Shown here: piece after piece, positions 51,772 to 61,174 of the stretch
Numbering within the stretch: the stretch's first letter is position 1
Layout of the letters: each line of letters starts with the position of its first letter
From: Saxibacter everestensis
GTDB lineage: Bacteria; Actinomycetota; Actinomycetes; Actinomycetales; Brevibacteriaceae
Assembly (NCBI RefSeq): GCF_025787225.1
Contig: NZ_CP090958.1
Span: 2,280,550 to 2,344,549 of the forward strand
Direction: 5' to 3'
DNA length: 64,000 nt
The notes under the pieces: model-generated
Databases searched by the model: none
What the model was told of the DNA's origin: nothing
The model's input: only the letters and a program-made list of their open reading frames with translations
Program-made: the position numbers and the translations under genes

Positions 51772-53054
51772 GCGCGGATATCGATATTGCCACCCGCGGC
51801 GAGGTCACCGGCGACGGAACAACGTTCTCTGCCCGCTCCAAACGGCGCTGGCTCACGCTTCGTTCCTGGCTGGTGCTCGGCGCCGTCGTCATAATCCTTG
51901 CCGTTGCCACCGTGTTCGTCACCAACCAGGCGGCCCCGGAGGACCGGCTGGGAGCCGATTCCTCCCGCCCCGACGGTGCCCGCGCCATCCTGAAAACCGT
52001 CGAAAACCAGGGCGTGGACGTCACGTCGACGACACGGCTGGACGAGGCAATGGCGGGGGCCGGCGCTCCCGGCAGCACCCTGGTCATCTACGACGCCGAA
52101 GATATCCTCGGCGACCAGACTCTCGACCAGATTGCCGTGCGGGCGCAGGCGAGCGGGACAAACGTCGTGCTTATCGATCCCGGCTTCACACTGCTCGAGA
52201 AGTTCGCGCCGGAAATCGCGCTGGCGAAGAACAGCGGCGCGGTGGATCCGTCCAGGGCGAGAGCGCTGGACGAATCACTGCCCGCACCCGTCGCCGCCGA
52301 CTGCGCGCATCCGGCGGCCGAAGCGGCCGGAAAGATCAGCGCGGGCGGCCGGCAGTTGCAGACAAAAAGCCAAGGATCGGACGTTGCCGTCTGCTTTCCG
52401 GAGCCCGGTCAGGATGTCGGGGCAGATGGCCAGCCCAGTGGCAGCTTCGCGAGCTACACCAGCGACGACCGCCGGATAAGCGTGATCGGAAACTGGTCGA
52501 TGCTCAGCAACGGCTTCCTCGCAGACAACGGAAATGCGGCACTGGCGCTGTGGTTGTTGGGCGAAACGGATTCCCTGACCTATTACGAGCCATCGATCGC
52601 CGACCAGCCCACGAACGGCACCCAGCCGCCGTCACTGGGTGAACTGCTGCCGGACTGGGTCATCCCGGTCTTCGTCTGGAGCTTCCTGCTCTTCATCGTG
52701 ACGATCTTCTGGCGTGGCCGCCGCTTCGGCGCCCTGGTCTCAGAACCGCTCCCGGTCGTCGTCCGGGCGGCCGAGACGGTCGAGGGTCGCGCGCGGCTGT
52801 ACCGAAGGTCCGGTGCCCGCGAGCGCGCGGCACTGACCCTGCGGGCAGCCACTATGAGCAGGTTGGCGCGTCGGCTCAAGTTGCCGCGCAGCAGCGACCC
52901 GAAGGACATCGTCGACGCGGTAGTCGGTAAGACCGGCCGGACGCAGCAACAGGTCGCCGCGGTTCTGCTCTACGAGCGCCCGCAGGACGATACGGCCCTG
53001 CAGCGCCTGGCCCTGGATTTGCAAACCCTAGAGAGAGAGGTTCAGCAGCCGTGA
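51768..53054 (+). CDS. DUF4350 membrane protein
   Basis: A 428-residue protein with two transmembrane helices (about residues 33-53 and 303-321). Between them lies the DUF4350 extracytoplasmic domain: GARAILKTVENQGVDVTSTTRLDEAMA, then TLVIYDAEDILGDQTLDQIA and VVLIDPGFTLLEKFAPE, the Rossmann-like core. The 100-residue cytoplasmic tail is helical and basic. It overlaps DUF4129 and MoxR genes by four bases each. The same order appears in M. tuberculosis Rv3691 next to moxR2. Family is clear; whether the DUF4350 fold binds a ligand is unknown. Confidence 0.88.
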   Translation: MSADIDIATRGEVTGDGTTFSARSKRRWLTLRSWLVLGAVVIILAVATVFVTNQAAPEDRLGADSSRPDGARAILKTVENQGVDVTSTTRLDEAMAGAGAPGSTLVIYDAEDILGDQTLDQIAVRAQASGTNVVLIDPGFTLLEKFAPEIALAKNSGAVDPSRARALDESLPAPVAADCAHPAAEAAGKISAGGRQLQTKSQGSDVAVCFPEPGQDVGADGQPSGSFASYTSDDRRISVIGNWSMLSNGFLADNGNAALALWLLGETDSLTYYEPSIADQPTNGTQPPSLGELLPDWVIPVFVWSFLLFIVTIFWRGRRFGALVSEPLPVVVRAAETVEGRARLYRRSGARERAALTLRAATMSRLARRLKLPRSSDPKDIVDAVVGKTGRTQQQVAAVLLYERPQDDTALQRLALDLQTLEREVQQP

Positions 53055-54142
53055 CTGCAGGACAATACCCACCCACGCCACAGTACCCACAGGCTCCGCA
53101 GCAGCAGCCGACGGCATTTCCGCCGTCGGCCAACGGGTCCGGTGCCGGGCATCAGTCGGCACCCACCGGACAGCCGGCGTCCGCTGCCACCAGCGATCCG
53201 CTCCGGAACCTGCTGCTCGACGTTCGCTCGGAGGTCGCCAAGGCTGTGGTCGGCCAGGACAACACCGTCACCGGGCTGGTCATCGCGCTGCTCTGCAAGG
53301 GACACGTCCTGCTGGAGGGTGTTCCAGGTGTTGCCAAAACACTGTTGGTCCGGACCCTGTCACATGCACTGAGCCTCGACAACAAGCGGGTCCAGTTCAC
53401 ACCTGACCTGATGCCTGGCGACGTGACCGGTTCGCTGATCTATGACAACCGCACCTCAGACTTCTCCTTCCGTGAAGGCCCGGTCTTCACCAATCTGCTG
53501 CTCGCCGACGAGATCAACCGGACGCCGCCCAAGACTCAGGCGTCCTTGCTCGAGGCGATGGAAGAACGCCAGGTGTCCGTCGACGGACAACCCAGGCCGC
53601 TGCCGGTTCCATTCATCGTGGCTGCAACACAGAACCCGATCGAATACGAAGGCACCTACCCACTACCGGAAGCGCAGCTCGACCGCTTCCTGCTCAAACT
53701 CACCATGCCGCTTCCCGAACGCCACGATGAGGTCGAGATCTTGGTCCGGCATGCCTCGGGGTTCTCTGCCCGCGACCTGGACGCCGCCGGCGTCACGCCG
53801 GTCGCGGGTGCCGAGGACCTCGCGAAGGCCAGTGAGGCGGTGACAACGGTCCAGGTGTCAAACGATGTGATGGGCTACATCGTCGACATTGTGCGCGCGA
53901 CGCGGAACGCACCGTCCTTCCAGCTCGGAGTCTCGCCCCGCGGCGCCACGGCTCTATTGGCCACCTCCCGCGCCTGGGCCTGGCTGGCGGGCCGGGACTA
54001 CGTGACCCCGGACGATGTGAAGGCGCTGGTAGGGCCGACGCTGCGGCATCGGGTCAGGCTCCGGCCGGAAGCCGAGCTCGAGGGAATCAACGCAGATACA
54101 GTGCTCGAAGGCATTCTCCGCACCACGCCGGTACCGCGGTAG
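53051..54142 (+). CDS. MoxR family AAA+ ATPase with PQ-rich N-terminal extension
   Basis: A 363-residue MoxR-type AAA+ ATPase, thought to act as a chaperone that activates metal- or vWA-domain partners. Walker A is LLEGVPGVAKTLLVR near residue 93, Walker B is LLLADEINRTPPKTQASLLEAMEE near 152, sensor residues follow in AATQNPIEYEGTYPLPEAQLDRF, and the C-terminal helical lid begins after FSARDLDAAGV. The first 45 residues form a Pro/Gln/Ser-rich tail. The GTG at 53051 overlaps the DUF4350 stop as GTGA. DUF58 follows after 7 bp, the usual partner. The MoxR-DUF58 pairing implies the two proteins act together. The family is certain. Confidence 0.93.
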   Translation: MTAGQYPPTPQYPQAPQQQPTAFPPSANGSGAGHQSAPTGQPASAATSDPLRNLLLDVRSEVAKAVVGQDNTVTGLVIALLCKGHVLLEGVPGVAKTLLVRTLSHALSLDNKRVQFTPDLMPGDVTGSLIYDNRTSDFSFREGPVFTNLLLADEINRTPPKTQASLLEAMEERQVSVDGQPRPLPVPFIVAATQNPIEYEGTYPLPEAQLDRFLLKLTMPLPERHDEVEILVRHASGFSARDLDAAGVTPVAGAEDLAKASEAVTTVQVSNDVMGYIVDIVRATRNAPSFQLGVSPRGATALLATSRAWAWLAGRDYVTPDDVKALVGPTLRHRVRLRPEAELEGINADTVLEGILRTTPVPR

Positions 54143-54149
54143 CGTCGCA

Positions 54150-55442
54150 ATGGCAATAACCGGACGATTCGTCGTTCTGACCGCGCTGTGCGCCATCCCG
54201 CTGGCACTGGCGCCCGGCTGGGCTACCGCATGGTTGCTGCTCGGCGGACTTGCCGCCCTGATCATTCTCGACCTGCTGCTCGCCGCGTCACCGCGGGGGG
54301 TGGCGGTTCAGCGCACGCCGCCGGCGAGCGTCCGGCTCGGGCAGCCGGCCAGTTCGACCCTGACGGTGCGTAACGCGAGCCGGCGACGTCTGCGTGCCAC
54401 GCTGCGTGATGCCTGGCCGCCATCTGCCGGCGCGGAGAATAATCGGCACTCGCTATCGGTGCGGCCGGGCGAACGCAGACGGTTCTCTACTCCGATGCTG
54501 CCGACCCGTCGCGGCGACCGGATCGCCGCTGCGGTGACGATCCGGTCCTTCGGGCCGATGCGGCTGGCCGCTCGCCAGGCCAGCGTCAAGGTGCCGGCCC
54601 GGTTACGGGTGCTGCCACCGTTCACCTCCCGCCGGCACCTGCCCTCGAAGCTTGCCCGGCTGCGCGAACTCGACGGCCGGACTTCGGTGATGATCCGGGG
54701 CGCGGGCACCGAGTTCGATTCGCTCCGGGACTATGTGATCGGTGATGACGTCCGGTCCATCGACTGGCGCGCCACGGCGCGACGGCAGCACGTCGTCGTG
54801 CGTACCTGGCGGCCGGAACGTGACCGCCGGGTACTGATAGTCGTGGACACCTCGCGGACGTCGGCAGGCCGGGTGGAAGGAGAGCCGCGGCTGGACGCAA
54901 GCATCGACGCCGCCCTGTTGCTCTCCGCGCTGGCCTCCAAAGCAGGCGACCGGGTGGAGATGATAGCGATCGACCGCCGGGTGCGGGCCCGGGTGCAAGG
55001 GGCCACCGGCAACGACTTGCTGCCGTCGATGGTCAACGCCCTGGCGCCGATCGAACCGGACCTGATCGAGGCGGACTGGTCGACGATCGCCTCAACGATT
55101 ACGTCGAGCATGAACCAGCGGGCGTTTGTCGTGCTGCTCACCCCGCTGGAGTCAGCCGCGGTGATCGATGGCCTGCTACCGGTCGCCCGGCAGCTTTCCG
55201 CGCGGCACACAGTGGCCGTTGCCTCGGTTGCCGATCCGCGGATCGCCGAAATCCAGAGCCAGCGGGACACCCTGGACGAGACCTACGCGGCGGCATCCGC
55301 CGAGCGCGCGGCACTTGACCGGGCAGCGGTCACGGCGGCGCTGAAGAACGATGGTTTCGAGGTTATCGACGAATCACCTGATGAGTTGCCGCCGAAGCTC
55401 GCCGACCTCTATCTGGCGCTTAAGGCTGCCGGCAGGCTGTAG
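54150..55442 (+). CDS. DUF58 domain protein (von Willebrand-like)
   Basis: A 430-residue protein with two transmembrane segments at residues 5-45 (LTALCAIPLALAPGWATAWLLL and LAALIILDLLLAA), a beta-sandwich linker region and the DUF58 segment LDGRTSVMIRGAGTEFDSLRDYVIGDDVRSIDWRATARRQHVVVRTWRPERD followed by VLIVVDTSRTS, a vWA-like MIDAS fold. It is the standard partner of MoxR ATPases and was suggested to work with them in folding or activation of envelope factors. The ATG at 54150 is 7 bp after moxR. It converges with the SpoIIM-like gene. Identification by family is firm; its role is inferred. Confidence 0.92.
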   Translation: MAITGRFVVLTALCAIPLALAPGWATAWLLLGGLAALIILDLLLAASPRGVAVQRTPPASVRLGQPASSTLTVRNASRRRLRATLRDAWPPSAGAENNRHSLSVRPGERRRFSTPMLPTRRGDRIAAAVTIRSFGPMRLAARQASVKVPARLRVLPPFTSRRHLPSKLARLRELDGRTSVMIRGAGTEFDSLRDYVIGDDVRSIDWRATARRQHVVVRTWRPERDRRVLIVVDTSRTSAGRVEGEPRLDASIDAALLLSALASKAGDRVEMIAIDRRVRARVQGATGNDLLPSMVNALAPIEPDLIEADWSTIASTITSSMNQRAFVVLLTPLESAAVIDGLLPVARQLSARHTVAVASVADPRIAEIQSQRDTLDETYAAASAERAALDRAAVTAALKNDGFEVIDESPDELPPKLADLYLALKAAGRL

Positions 55443-55469
55443 TCGGGTCCGCGTTATTCGCTCGGCGCC

Positions 55470-56465
55470 CTAGCCGACGGACGCGCGCTCGTCGCCGGCA
55501 TCTTGGCGTTCCAGGTCACCAGTCTCACCGTCGCGGGCAGCTCTCCGGCCAAGTGCTATTGCGTAAGTCCACAAGGCGATGAAGAAGATGACGCCGATGC
55601 CGATCCGAACCGGGACCGGCAGCGAACTCGGCGTGACGTACGCCTCGACCAGGCCGGAGAGGAAAAGCACGAGCACCAGTCCGAGCGCGACGGTGAACAG
55701 CGATCGGCCTTCCTCCGCCAGCGCCCGCACTCGGGTCCGCGGCCCCGGAACTACCCACGCCCAGAAGATCCGCAGGCCGGCCGCCGCCGCAATGAATATT
55801 GAGGTCAGTTCGGGTATGCCATGCGGAAGTATGTAGGTGAAGAATGTGGTGCCGTAGTCGAAGGCAAAGAGAATGCCGGCCATGATCCCGACGTTGACCG
55901 CATTCGAGATCAATCCGTAGATCACGAAGACGCCGGTGATCCCCAGCGCGATCCATTGCGCGGCGATCCAAGCATTGTTCGTCCAGACCCCGGCCGCGAA
56001 GGAACTTGCCGGGTTCTCCGAGTAGTACGCGACGAAGTCGTGCTCCGCGATGGCCTTCAACGCCGCCTCGGGCGCCAGTGCCTGCTGCACCTCCGGGTTA
56101 TTGGCGACCCACGCCGCCGTCAGCGCCGCAATCAGCACGAAGGCCAGCCCGATGCCCAGAGTCAACCAGCGAAGCCGGTACAGCGCGACCGGAAATGACA
56201 CGACGAAAAAGCGGCCGATCCCGGCGAAGGCGCCGCCCGGCGTGCCGGTGAACTTCGTTCGGGTTCGGGCGATGATGCCGGAAAGCCGAATCGACACCGA
56301 GGACTCCGGCGCGGTGGAGCGGATGACGGACAGATCGGTCGTTGCGTGCTGATAGCGGTTCATCAGTTCGTCGGCCTCGGCGCCGCTCAGGTTCCGTTGT
56401 TTAGCCAACGTTTCAAGCCGCTGCCAGCTTTCGCGCTTCGTCAGCACAAATGCATCGAGGTCCAA
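55470..56465 (-). CDS. Stage II sporulation protein M (SpoIIM)-like membrane protein
   Basis: A 331-residue membrane protein of the SpoIIM/YtrA group. A soluble N-terminal domain (about residues 1-90, LDAFVLTKRESWQRLETLAKQRNLSGAEADELMNRYQHAT) precedes six or so hydrophobic helices with family motifs such as FAAGVWTNNAWIAAQWIALGITG, FFTYILPHGIPELTSIFIAAAAGLRI. Non-sporulating actinobacteria keep it beside RDD, MoxR and DUF58 genes (Rv3694c), so sporulation is not implied. The TTG at 56465 is chosen: it gives the family's usual start DLDAFV and has GAGGAGAG upstream. A longer frame without signals exists upstream. It is divergent from RDD. The role is unknown. Confidence 0.87.
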   Translation of the reverse strand: MDLDAFVLTKRESWQRLETLAKQRNLSGAEADELMNRYQHATTDLSVIRSTAPESSVSIRLSGIIARTRTKFTGTPGGAFAGIGRFFVVSFPVALYRLRWLTLGIGLAFVLIAALTAAWVANNPEVQQALAPEAALKAIAEHDFVAYYSENPASSFAAGVWTNNAWIAAQWIALGITGVFVIYGLISNAVNVGIMAGILFAFDYGTTFFTYILPHGIPELTSIFIAAAAGLRIFWAWVVPGPRTRVRALAEEGRSLFTVALGLVLVLFLSGLVEAYVTPSSLPVPVRIGIGVIFFIALWTYAIALGRRAARDGETGDLERQDAGDERASVG

Positions 56466-56538
56466 ATGCGTTCTCTCCTCATCCAGGCTTATCTTCTCTC
56501 CTGGGAAGCCTATCGGTATCCGTCCCGGGTGATCACCG

Positions 56539-56544
56539 TACACT
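56539..56544 (+). promoter_or_regulatory. -10 element for leaderless RDD gene transcript
   Basis: TACACT lies 6 nt before the GTG at 56551, with no Shine-Dalgarno sequence. Confidence 0.45.
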
Positions 56545-56550
56545 CGCTAT

Positions 56551-57429
56551 GTGAGCACTGTAGTTACCGGCGAGGCGGTTGCCCTCGACCTGAAGCCCGC
56601 CTCGATCGCGATGCGTGGCTTGGGCACGCTGATCGACTTCGTCGCGATAAACCTGGTCTACATCGGATTGATCATCGCCACAGCCTGGGTGCTGGACCGG
56701 GCCGCGGCCGACTCGTCGTCCCTGCTCGGCGCCTTCGCTCTCGGCTACTACGTCCTGGTCTACGTCGCCATTCCGGTGACGGTAGAAACGCTTACCCGGG
56801 GAAAGTCGCTGGGAAAGCTCGCCGTTGGCCTGCGAGTCGTTCGTGAGGACGGCGGCTCGATCCGGTTCCGGCACGCGCTGATCCGTGGGATGCTCTGGCA
56901 GGTCGAGGTCGCCGCTGTCTTTGGCGGCGTGGCCGCCCTGGTCGGCTTGGTCAGCCACCGTTCCAAGCGGGTCGGCGATTACCTGGCCGGGACCTACGCC
57001 CTGAGCGACCGGGCGGCCAGAAACAAGGTCCAACTCAGCGTTATGCCACCGCGGCTGACTCAGTGGGCGGCTACCGCCGACATCCGCTCGCTCCCGGATG
57101 ACCTTGGCGCAAGAATCTCTCAGTTCCTGTCGAACGCCCCGCGGCTGAATCCGGGGGCCAGGATGGCGTTGGCGGTAAGCCTGGCCGAGCAGGTGAATCG
57201 CTACGCCGCTCCCGCTCCCCCGCCCGGAACCTACCCGGAAGAATTCCTGGCCGCCGTCTGCACGGTCCGGCGCGACCGGGACTTCGAGCGCCTCGCCCGG
57301 CAGGCCCGGGAGCTCCAGCGACACGATGAGGCCCTGCATCGGCTGCCGTTCAGGATGGACGAGTACGATCCCGAACGCAACTACGGTGCCAACGGCTATC
57401 CGCAGACTACTCGCGAGGTCAGCTACTAG
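56551..57429 (+). CDS. RDD family membrane protein
   Basis: A 292-residue protein with an RDD domain in the first 150 residues: the RGLGTLIDFVAINLVYIGLIIATAWV helix with the Arg-Asp pair, YYVLVYVAIPVTVETLTRGKSLGKLAVGLRVV, and GDYLAGTYAL with another Asp. Three or four transmembrane helices are present; the C-terminal 120 residues are soluble with helices and a positively charged region. RDD proteins are transport-like or ion-linked in a few cases. It is divergent from the SpoIIM-like gene with a TACACT -10 6 nt from its GTG start. It matches the Rv3695 position next to moxR2. Family is secure; substrate unknown. Confidence 0.87.
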   Translation: MSTVVTGEAVALDLKPASIAMRGLGTLIDFVAINLVYIGLIIATAWVLDRAAADSSSLLGAFALGYYVLVYVAIPVTVETLTRGKSLGKLAVGLRVVREDGGSIRFRHALIRGMLWQVEVAAVFGGVAALVGLVSHRSKRVGDYLAGTYALSDRAARNKVQLSVMPPRLTQWAATADIRSLPDDLGARISQFLSNAPRLNPGARMALAVSLAEQVNRYAAPAPPPGTYPEEFLAAVCTVRRDRDFERLARQARELQRHDEALHRLPFRMDEYDPERNYGANGYPQTTREVSY

Positions 57430-57437
57430 CGGGCCGG

Positions 57438-58733
57438 CTACTGGCCGGTCGGCAACGGCCCGAGCACTGCCTGCGCCACTGTGCTGTGCGCCGATTCGTC
57501 GTCGGACGGGTGATAGATCCCGGCCAGGACATCGCGATACAACCGGGAGAGCTCGCTGCTCGCCGTATATGACGCTCCCCCGGACACCTGCAGACCGAGG
57601 TCGACGACCCGGCGCGCGTCGGCAATCACCCTGGTCTTCAGGCCGGCAAGCTGCCGGAACCAATCCGCGCCGTGTTCCCGGCTGCCCGGCCCTGCCGATA
57701 CATCTGCCGTCAGCCCGTCCAGTTGAAGCGTCATCGAGTCGACCAGCATCGCGGCGTCAGCGATCTTCCAGCGGATGTCCGGATCCATCGAGAGCTTCTG
57801 ACCATCGAACTTCATCGAACTTCGCTGCCCGACAGCCTGAACCGCGAGGGCGAGCGCACGGTCGGCAATCCCGGCGTAGACGCTCGGCACCAGGGTCAGG
57901 AAGCTGGAGAATATCCCGAACACCAGCGGATCCGCGTTCGGCCCGACCGGCAAGTCGCGCACGATCTGACTGGCCGGAACGTGCGCCCCGGTCAGCACCG
58001 TGCTTCTGCTCTGCGTCGCCCGCATGCCGAGTGGATCCCAATCGTCGGCGATCCGGTAGCCGGCCGCCGCGCGGTCGAGAAAGCCGTACACCAGTCGCGG
58101 GTCATCGGGGTCCGTGGCATCCTTACCGAAGATCCCGAGCTTCGTCCAGGCCGGAGCCAGCGAGGTGAAGATCTTGGTCCCGGTGTATCGGTAGCCCCCG
58201 GAACCGTCGGGCTCGGCCGCGGTTCGCGAATCGAAGAGCACCGAGTCGTTGCCGCCTTCGCTGATGCCGAAAGCGAACACCTCGCCGGCGGCAGCCCCCT
58301 CGATCACCAGATCCAGGCCATGATCGCCGCGTTCCGTCATCGCCATTGCCGCGGCGACCCAGACCAGGTGCATGTTGACCGCAAGCGCGGTGGCCGGCGC
58401 CGCTGTGGCGAGCCTGCGCTGGGCCCGGGCGACCTCGGTCAGCGTGAAGCCGGCACCGCCCCGGGCTGAGGGCACTTGCATGGTCAGGTATCCGGCCGCC
58501 CGCAGCTGGTCGAAATCCTCGGTGAAAAATGAATTGTTCCGGTCGTACTCGGCCGCTCGCTGCCGGATCCTGGTCAGGAAGGCGTCGGGAAGCAGTTCCT
58601 GTGCCCGGGCGCCGGGATCCTTAAGTCCAGCCGACGCCGGGACGATCCGCGGTGTCGCCTCGGCGCTACTGCCACGACCTGCCGCGGGCAGCTTGTCGTC
58701 AACGCCCTGATGGCGCGGATTTCGCTCGGACAA
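57438..58733 (-). CDS. Acyl-CoA dehydrogenase-fold flavoenzyme
   Basis: A 431-residue flavoprotein of the acyl-CoA dehydrogenase superfamily. After an N-terminal polar stretch of about 45 residues, the all-alpha domain, a beta domain with FGISEGGNDSVLFDSRTAAEPDGSGGYRYTGTKIFTSLAPAWTKLGIF, and a C-terminal helical bundle follow. The typical catalytic glutamate loop of mitochondrial-type dehydrogenases (a YEG-like motif) is not seen; instead LYRDVLAGIYHPSDDESAHST occupies that place, resembling group D flavin monooxygenases and related desaturases. The TTG at 58733 has GGAGG four bases upstream. It follows sahH on the same strand after 27 bp. The fold is sure; dehydrogenase or oxygenase chemistry cannot be told. 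Confidence 0.83.
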   Translation of the reverse strand: MSERNPRHQGVDDKLPAAGRGSSAEATPRIVPASAGLKDPGARAQELLPDAFLTRIRQRAAEYDRNNSFFTEDFDQLRAAGYLTMQVPSARGGAGFTLTEVARAQRRLATAAPATALAVNMHLVWVAAAMAMTERGDHGLDLVIEGAAAGEVFAFGISEGGNDSVLFDSRTAAEPDGSGGYRYTGTKIFTSLAPAWTKLGIFGKDATDPDDPRLVYGFLDRAAAGYRIADDWDPLGMRATQSRSTVLTGAHVPASQIVRDLPVGPNADPLVFGIFSSFLTLVPSVYAGIADRALALAVQAVGQRSSMKFDGQKLSMDPDIRWKIADAAMLVDSMTLQLDGLTADVSAGPGSREHGADWFRQLAGLKTRVIADARRVVDLGLQVSGGASYTASSELSRLYRDVLAGIYHPSDDESAHSTVAQAVLGPLPTGQ

Positions 58734-58760
58734 TTCGCCTCCGTAGCCTTACTTTCTTAA

Positions 58761-60215
58761 TTAGTACCGGTAATGATCCGACTTGTATGGGCCGGCGACG
58801 TCGACCCCGATGTAGTCCGCTTGTTCCTTCGTCAGCTCGGTCAGCTTCACGCCGAGCGCGTCGAGGTGCAGCCGTGCCACTTTCTCGTCGAGCTTCTTCG
58901 ACAACCGGTACACCTGACGCTCGTACTGTTCGTGCCCGGCGAACAGCTCGATCTGGGCGATCACCTGATTCGCAAATGAGTTCGACATCACGAACGAGGG
59001 ATGACCGGTGGCGTTGCCGAGGTTGAGCAGCCGGCCCTCCGACAGCACAATGACTGAATGGGCGGCGCGTGCCCCGTCGCCGGCAGAAGCCGGCAACCGC
59101 CACTCGTGCACCTGCGGCTTGATGTCGATCTTCTCCACGCCAGGGACGGCGGCCAGCCCGGCGAGATCGATCTCGTCGTCGAAATGACCGATATTGCCGA
59201 CGATGGCGTTGTGCTTCATGCCGAGCAGGTGCTGCACGGTGATCACCCTGGTGTTGCCAGTCGTGGTGATAAAAATGTCGGCCTCGTCGAGCACGTCCTC
59301 GATCCTGGCCACCTGGTAACCGTCCATAGCGGCCTGCAGTGCGCAAATCGGATCGATTTCGGAGACGATCACCCGGGCGCCCTGACCGCGCAGTGCCTCG
59401 GCCGCCCCCTTCCCGACGTCGCCGTAGCCTACGATGAACGCGACTTTGCCGCCGATCAGAACGTCGGTCGCCCGGTTGAGGCCGTCGGGAAGCGAATGCC
59501 GGATGCCGTAGCGGTTATCGAACTTGGACTTGGTGACCGAGTCGTTGACGTTGATCGCCGGGAACAACAGTTCGTTGCCACTCGCCAGCTGGTACAGCCG
59601 GTTCACCCCGGTTGTGGTTTCCTCGCTGACACCCTGGATGCCTTCCGACATCCTGGTGAAGCGTTCCGGGTCCTCGGCCAGAGACTTCCGGAGCAGTTCA
59701 AGCAGGATCCGGTACTCGGCTGGGTCGGTTTCCGTGCCAACCGGAACCGCGCCGGCCCGCTCGAACTCCCGGCCCTTGTGTACGAGCATGGTTGCGTCGC
59801 CGCCATCGTCGAGGATCATGTTCGGCCCGTCGTGGCCGTCCCAGCGGAAGATCTGGTCCGCCGCCCACCAGTATTCCGCCAGCGTTTCGCCCTTCCAGGC
59901 GAAAACCGGAACGCCGGCCGGGGCATCGACAGTGCCAACGCCCACCACGACGGCGGCCGCGGCCTCGTCCTGGGTTGAGAAGATATTGCACGACGCCCAC
60001 CGTACGTCCGCGCCGAGCGCGACCAGGGTTTCAATCAGAACCGCGGTCTGCACGGTCATGTGCAGGGATCCGGCGATCCGTGCGCCGGCCAGCGGCTGCG
60101 CGGCGGCGTATTCCTCACGCAGCGCCATCAGGCCCGGCATCTCGTGTTCGGCAAGCCTGATCTGATGGCGTCCCGCCTCGGCGAGGGAGATATCGGCAAT
60201 CTTGTGGTCGATCAT
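58761..60215 (-). CDS. sahH: Adenosylhomocysteinase (SAH hydrolase)
   Basis: A 484-residue S-adenosylhomocysteine hydrolase that removes the product of methylations to adenosine and homocysteine. Family motifs are [25 protein letters not shown], the NAD-binding [23 protein letters not shown] near residue 245, [19 protein letters not shown] and the C-terminal DHYRY that completes the NAD site of the neighbouring subunit. Length fits the usual bacterial enzyme. The ATG at 60215 overlaps the stop of the cation efflux gene as ATGA. It lies near manB as in mycobacteria. Identification is certain. Confidence 0.97.
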   Translation of the reverse strand: MIDHKIADISLAEAGRHQIRLAEHEMPGLMALREEYAAAQPLAGARIAGSLHMTVQTAVLIETLVALGADVRWASCNIFSTQDEAAAAVVVGVGTVDAPAGVPVFAWKGETLAEYWWAADQIFRWDGHDGPNMILDDGGDATMLVHKGREFERAGAVPVGTETDPAEYRILLELLRKSLAEDPERFTRMSEGIQGVSEETTTGVNRLYQLASGNELLFPAINVNDSVTKSKFDNRYGIRHSLPDGLNRATDVLIGGKVAFIVGYGDVGKGAAEALRGQGARVIVSEIDPICALQAAMDGYQVARIEDVLDEADIFITTTGNTRVITVQHLLGMKHNAIVGNIGHFDDEIDLAGLAAVPGVEKIDIKPQVHEWRLPASAGDGARAAHSVIVLSEGRLLNLGNATGHPSFVMSNSFANQVIAQIELFAGHEQYERQVYRLSKKLDEKVARLHLDALGVKLTELTKEQADYIGVDVAGPYKSDHYRY

Positions 60216-61135
60216 CGCAGTGCACTTATCCTAATGTCCGGCTCGAGGTAGATCACCCGAGCGATGGGTACGGCTTCCCTGATCCTGCGCTCGGCCGCGT
60301 CGATCGCGGCGGCGATATCGCGCCCGGAGTCGGTGGAGTCGATCGCGATCTTCGCGGCGACCAGAAGTTCTTCCGGACCGAGGTGAAGCGTCTTCATGTG
60401 CACGATGCTCATCACGCCGTCGCCGGGGATGGCGCGCTCGATGGCGGCCACGTGCTCCGGCGTCCCGCCCTCACCCAGCAGCAATGACTTCATCTCGATG
60501 GCGAGCACGACGGCGACGGCGACCAGCAACAGTCCGATCAGGCCGGTTCCCGTCGCGTCCCAGCGCCCGTCACCGGTAAGCAGCGTCAGACTCACGCCGA
60601 ACAACGCCAGCACCAGTCCGGCGAGCGCGGCAAAGTCCTCAAGCAGGATGACCGGAAGCTCCGGAGCCTTCGCCGACTTGATGAACTCTGTCCACGAGCG
60701 CTTGCCGCGCACGCGGTTTGATTCCTTGATCGCCACGCTGAACGAGTAGCTTTCCAGGCCGATCGCCACGATCAGGACGACGACCGGCAGCCACCACCAG
60801 AAGCCTTCGATGCCATGCGGATGCTGAAACTTCTGCCAGGCCTCGTACAGGGCGAAGAGTCCGCCGACGCTGAACAGCACTATCGAGACGATGAAAGCGT
60901 AGACGTAACGTTCCCGGCCGTACCCGAAAGGATGCTGCGGCGTTGCGCTGCGCTTGGCGCGCTTTCCACCGATAAGCAGCAAAATCTGGTTACCGGAGTC
61001 GGCAACCGAGTGGATGGACTCTGCCAACATGGACGACGATGACGTGAGCAGGAATGAAATGAATTTCGTGATGGCGATACCCAGGTTGGCGCACAGCGCC
61101 GCGACTATCGCTTTTGTTCCGCCTTCGGTGGCCAC
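60212..61135 (-). CDS. Cation diffusion facilitator family transporter
   Basis: A 307-residue CDF transporter with about six transmembrane helices. The first metal-site motif is [28 protein letters not shown] (helix II), and the second is [21 protein letters not shown] (helix V). The C-terminal cytoplasmic domain (from [40 protein letters not shown]) is the usual regulatory beta-alpha fold. It probably exports zinc or a related divalent ion. The GTG at 61135 has GGAGAA eleven bases upstream. It is coupled to sahH by a 4-bp overlap and preceded closely by manB; in mycobacteria manA sits here instead. Family is certain and the metal is inferred. Confidence 0.9.
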   Translation of the reverse strand: MATEGGTKAIVAALCANLGIAITKFISFLLTSSSSMLAESIHSVADSGNQILLLIGGKRAKRSATPQHPFGYGRERYVYAFIVSIVLFSVGGLFALYEAWQKFQHPHGIEGFWWWLPVVVLIVAIGLESYSFSVAIKESNRVRGKRSWTEFIKSAKAPELPVILLEDFAALAGLVLALFGVSLTLLTGDGRWDATGTGLIGLLLVAVAVVLAIEMKSLLLGEGGTPEHVAAIERAIPGDGVMSIVHMKTLHLGPEELLVAAKIAIDSTDSGRDIAAAIDAAERRIREAVPIARVIYLEPDIRISALR

Positions 61136-61174
61136 TTCGCTGACATTCTCCTTCGTTGTGACTTCGGGTAATTT

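Noticed and set aside
55470-56465. Evidence of sporulation from the SpoIIM-like gene.
   Set aside because: The family is common in non-sporulating actinobacteria in the MoxR/RDD neighbourhood, and no other sporulation gene is present.
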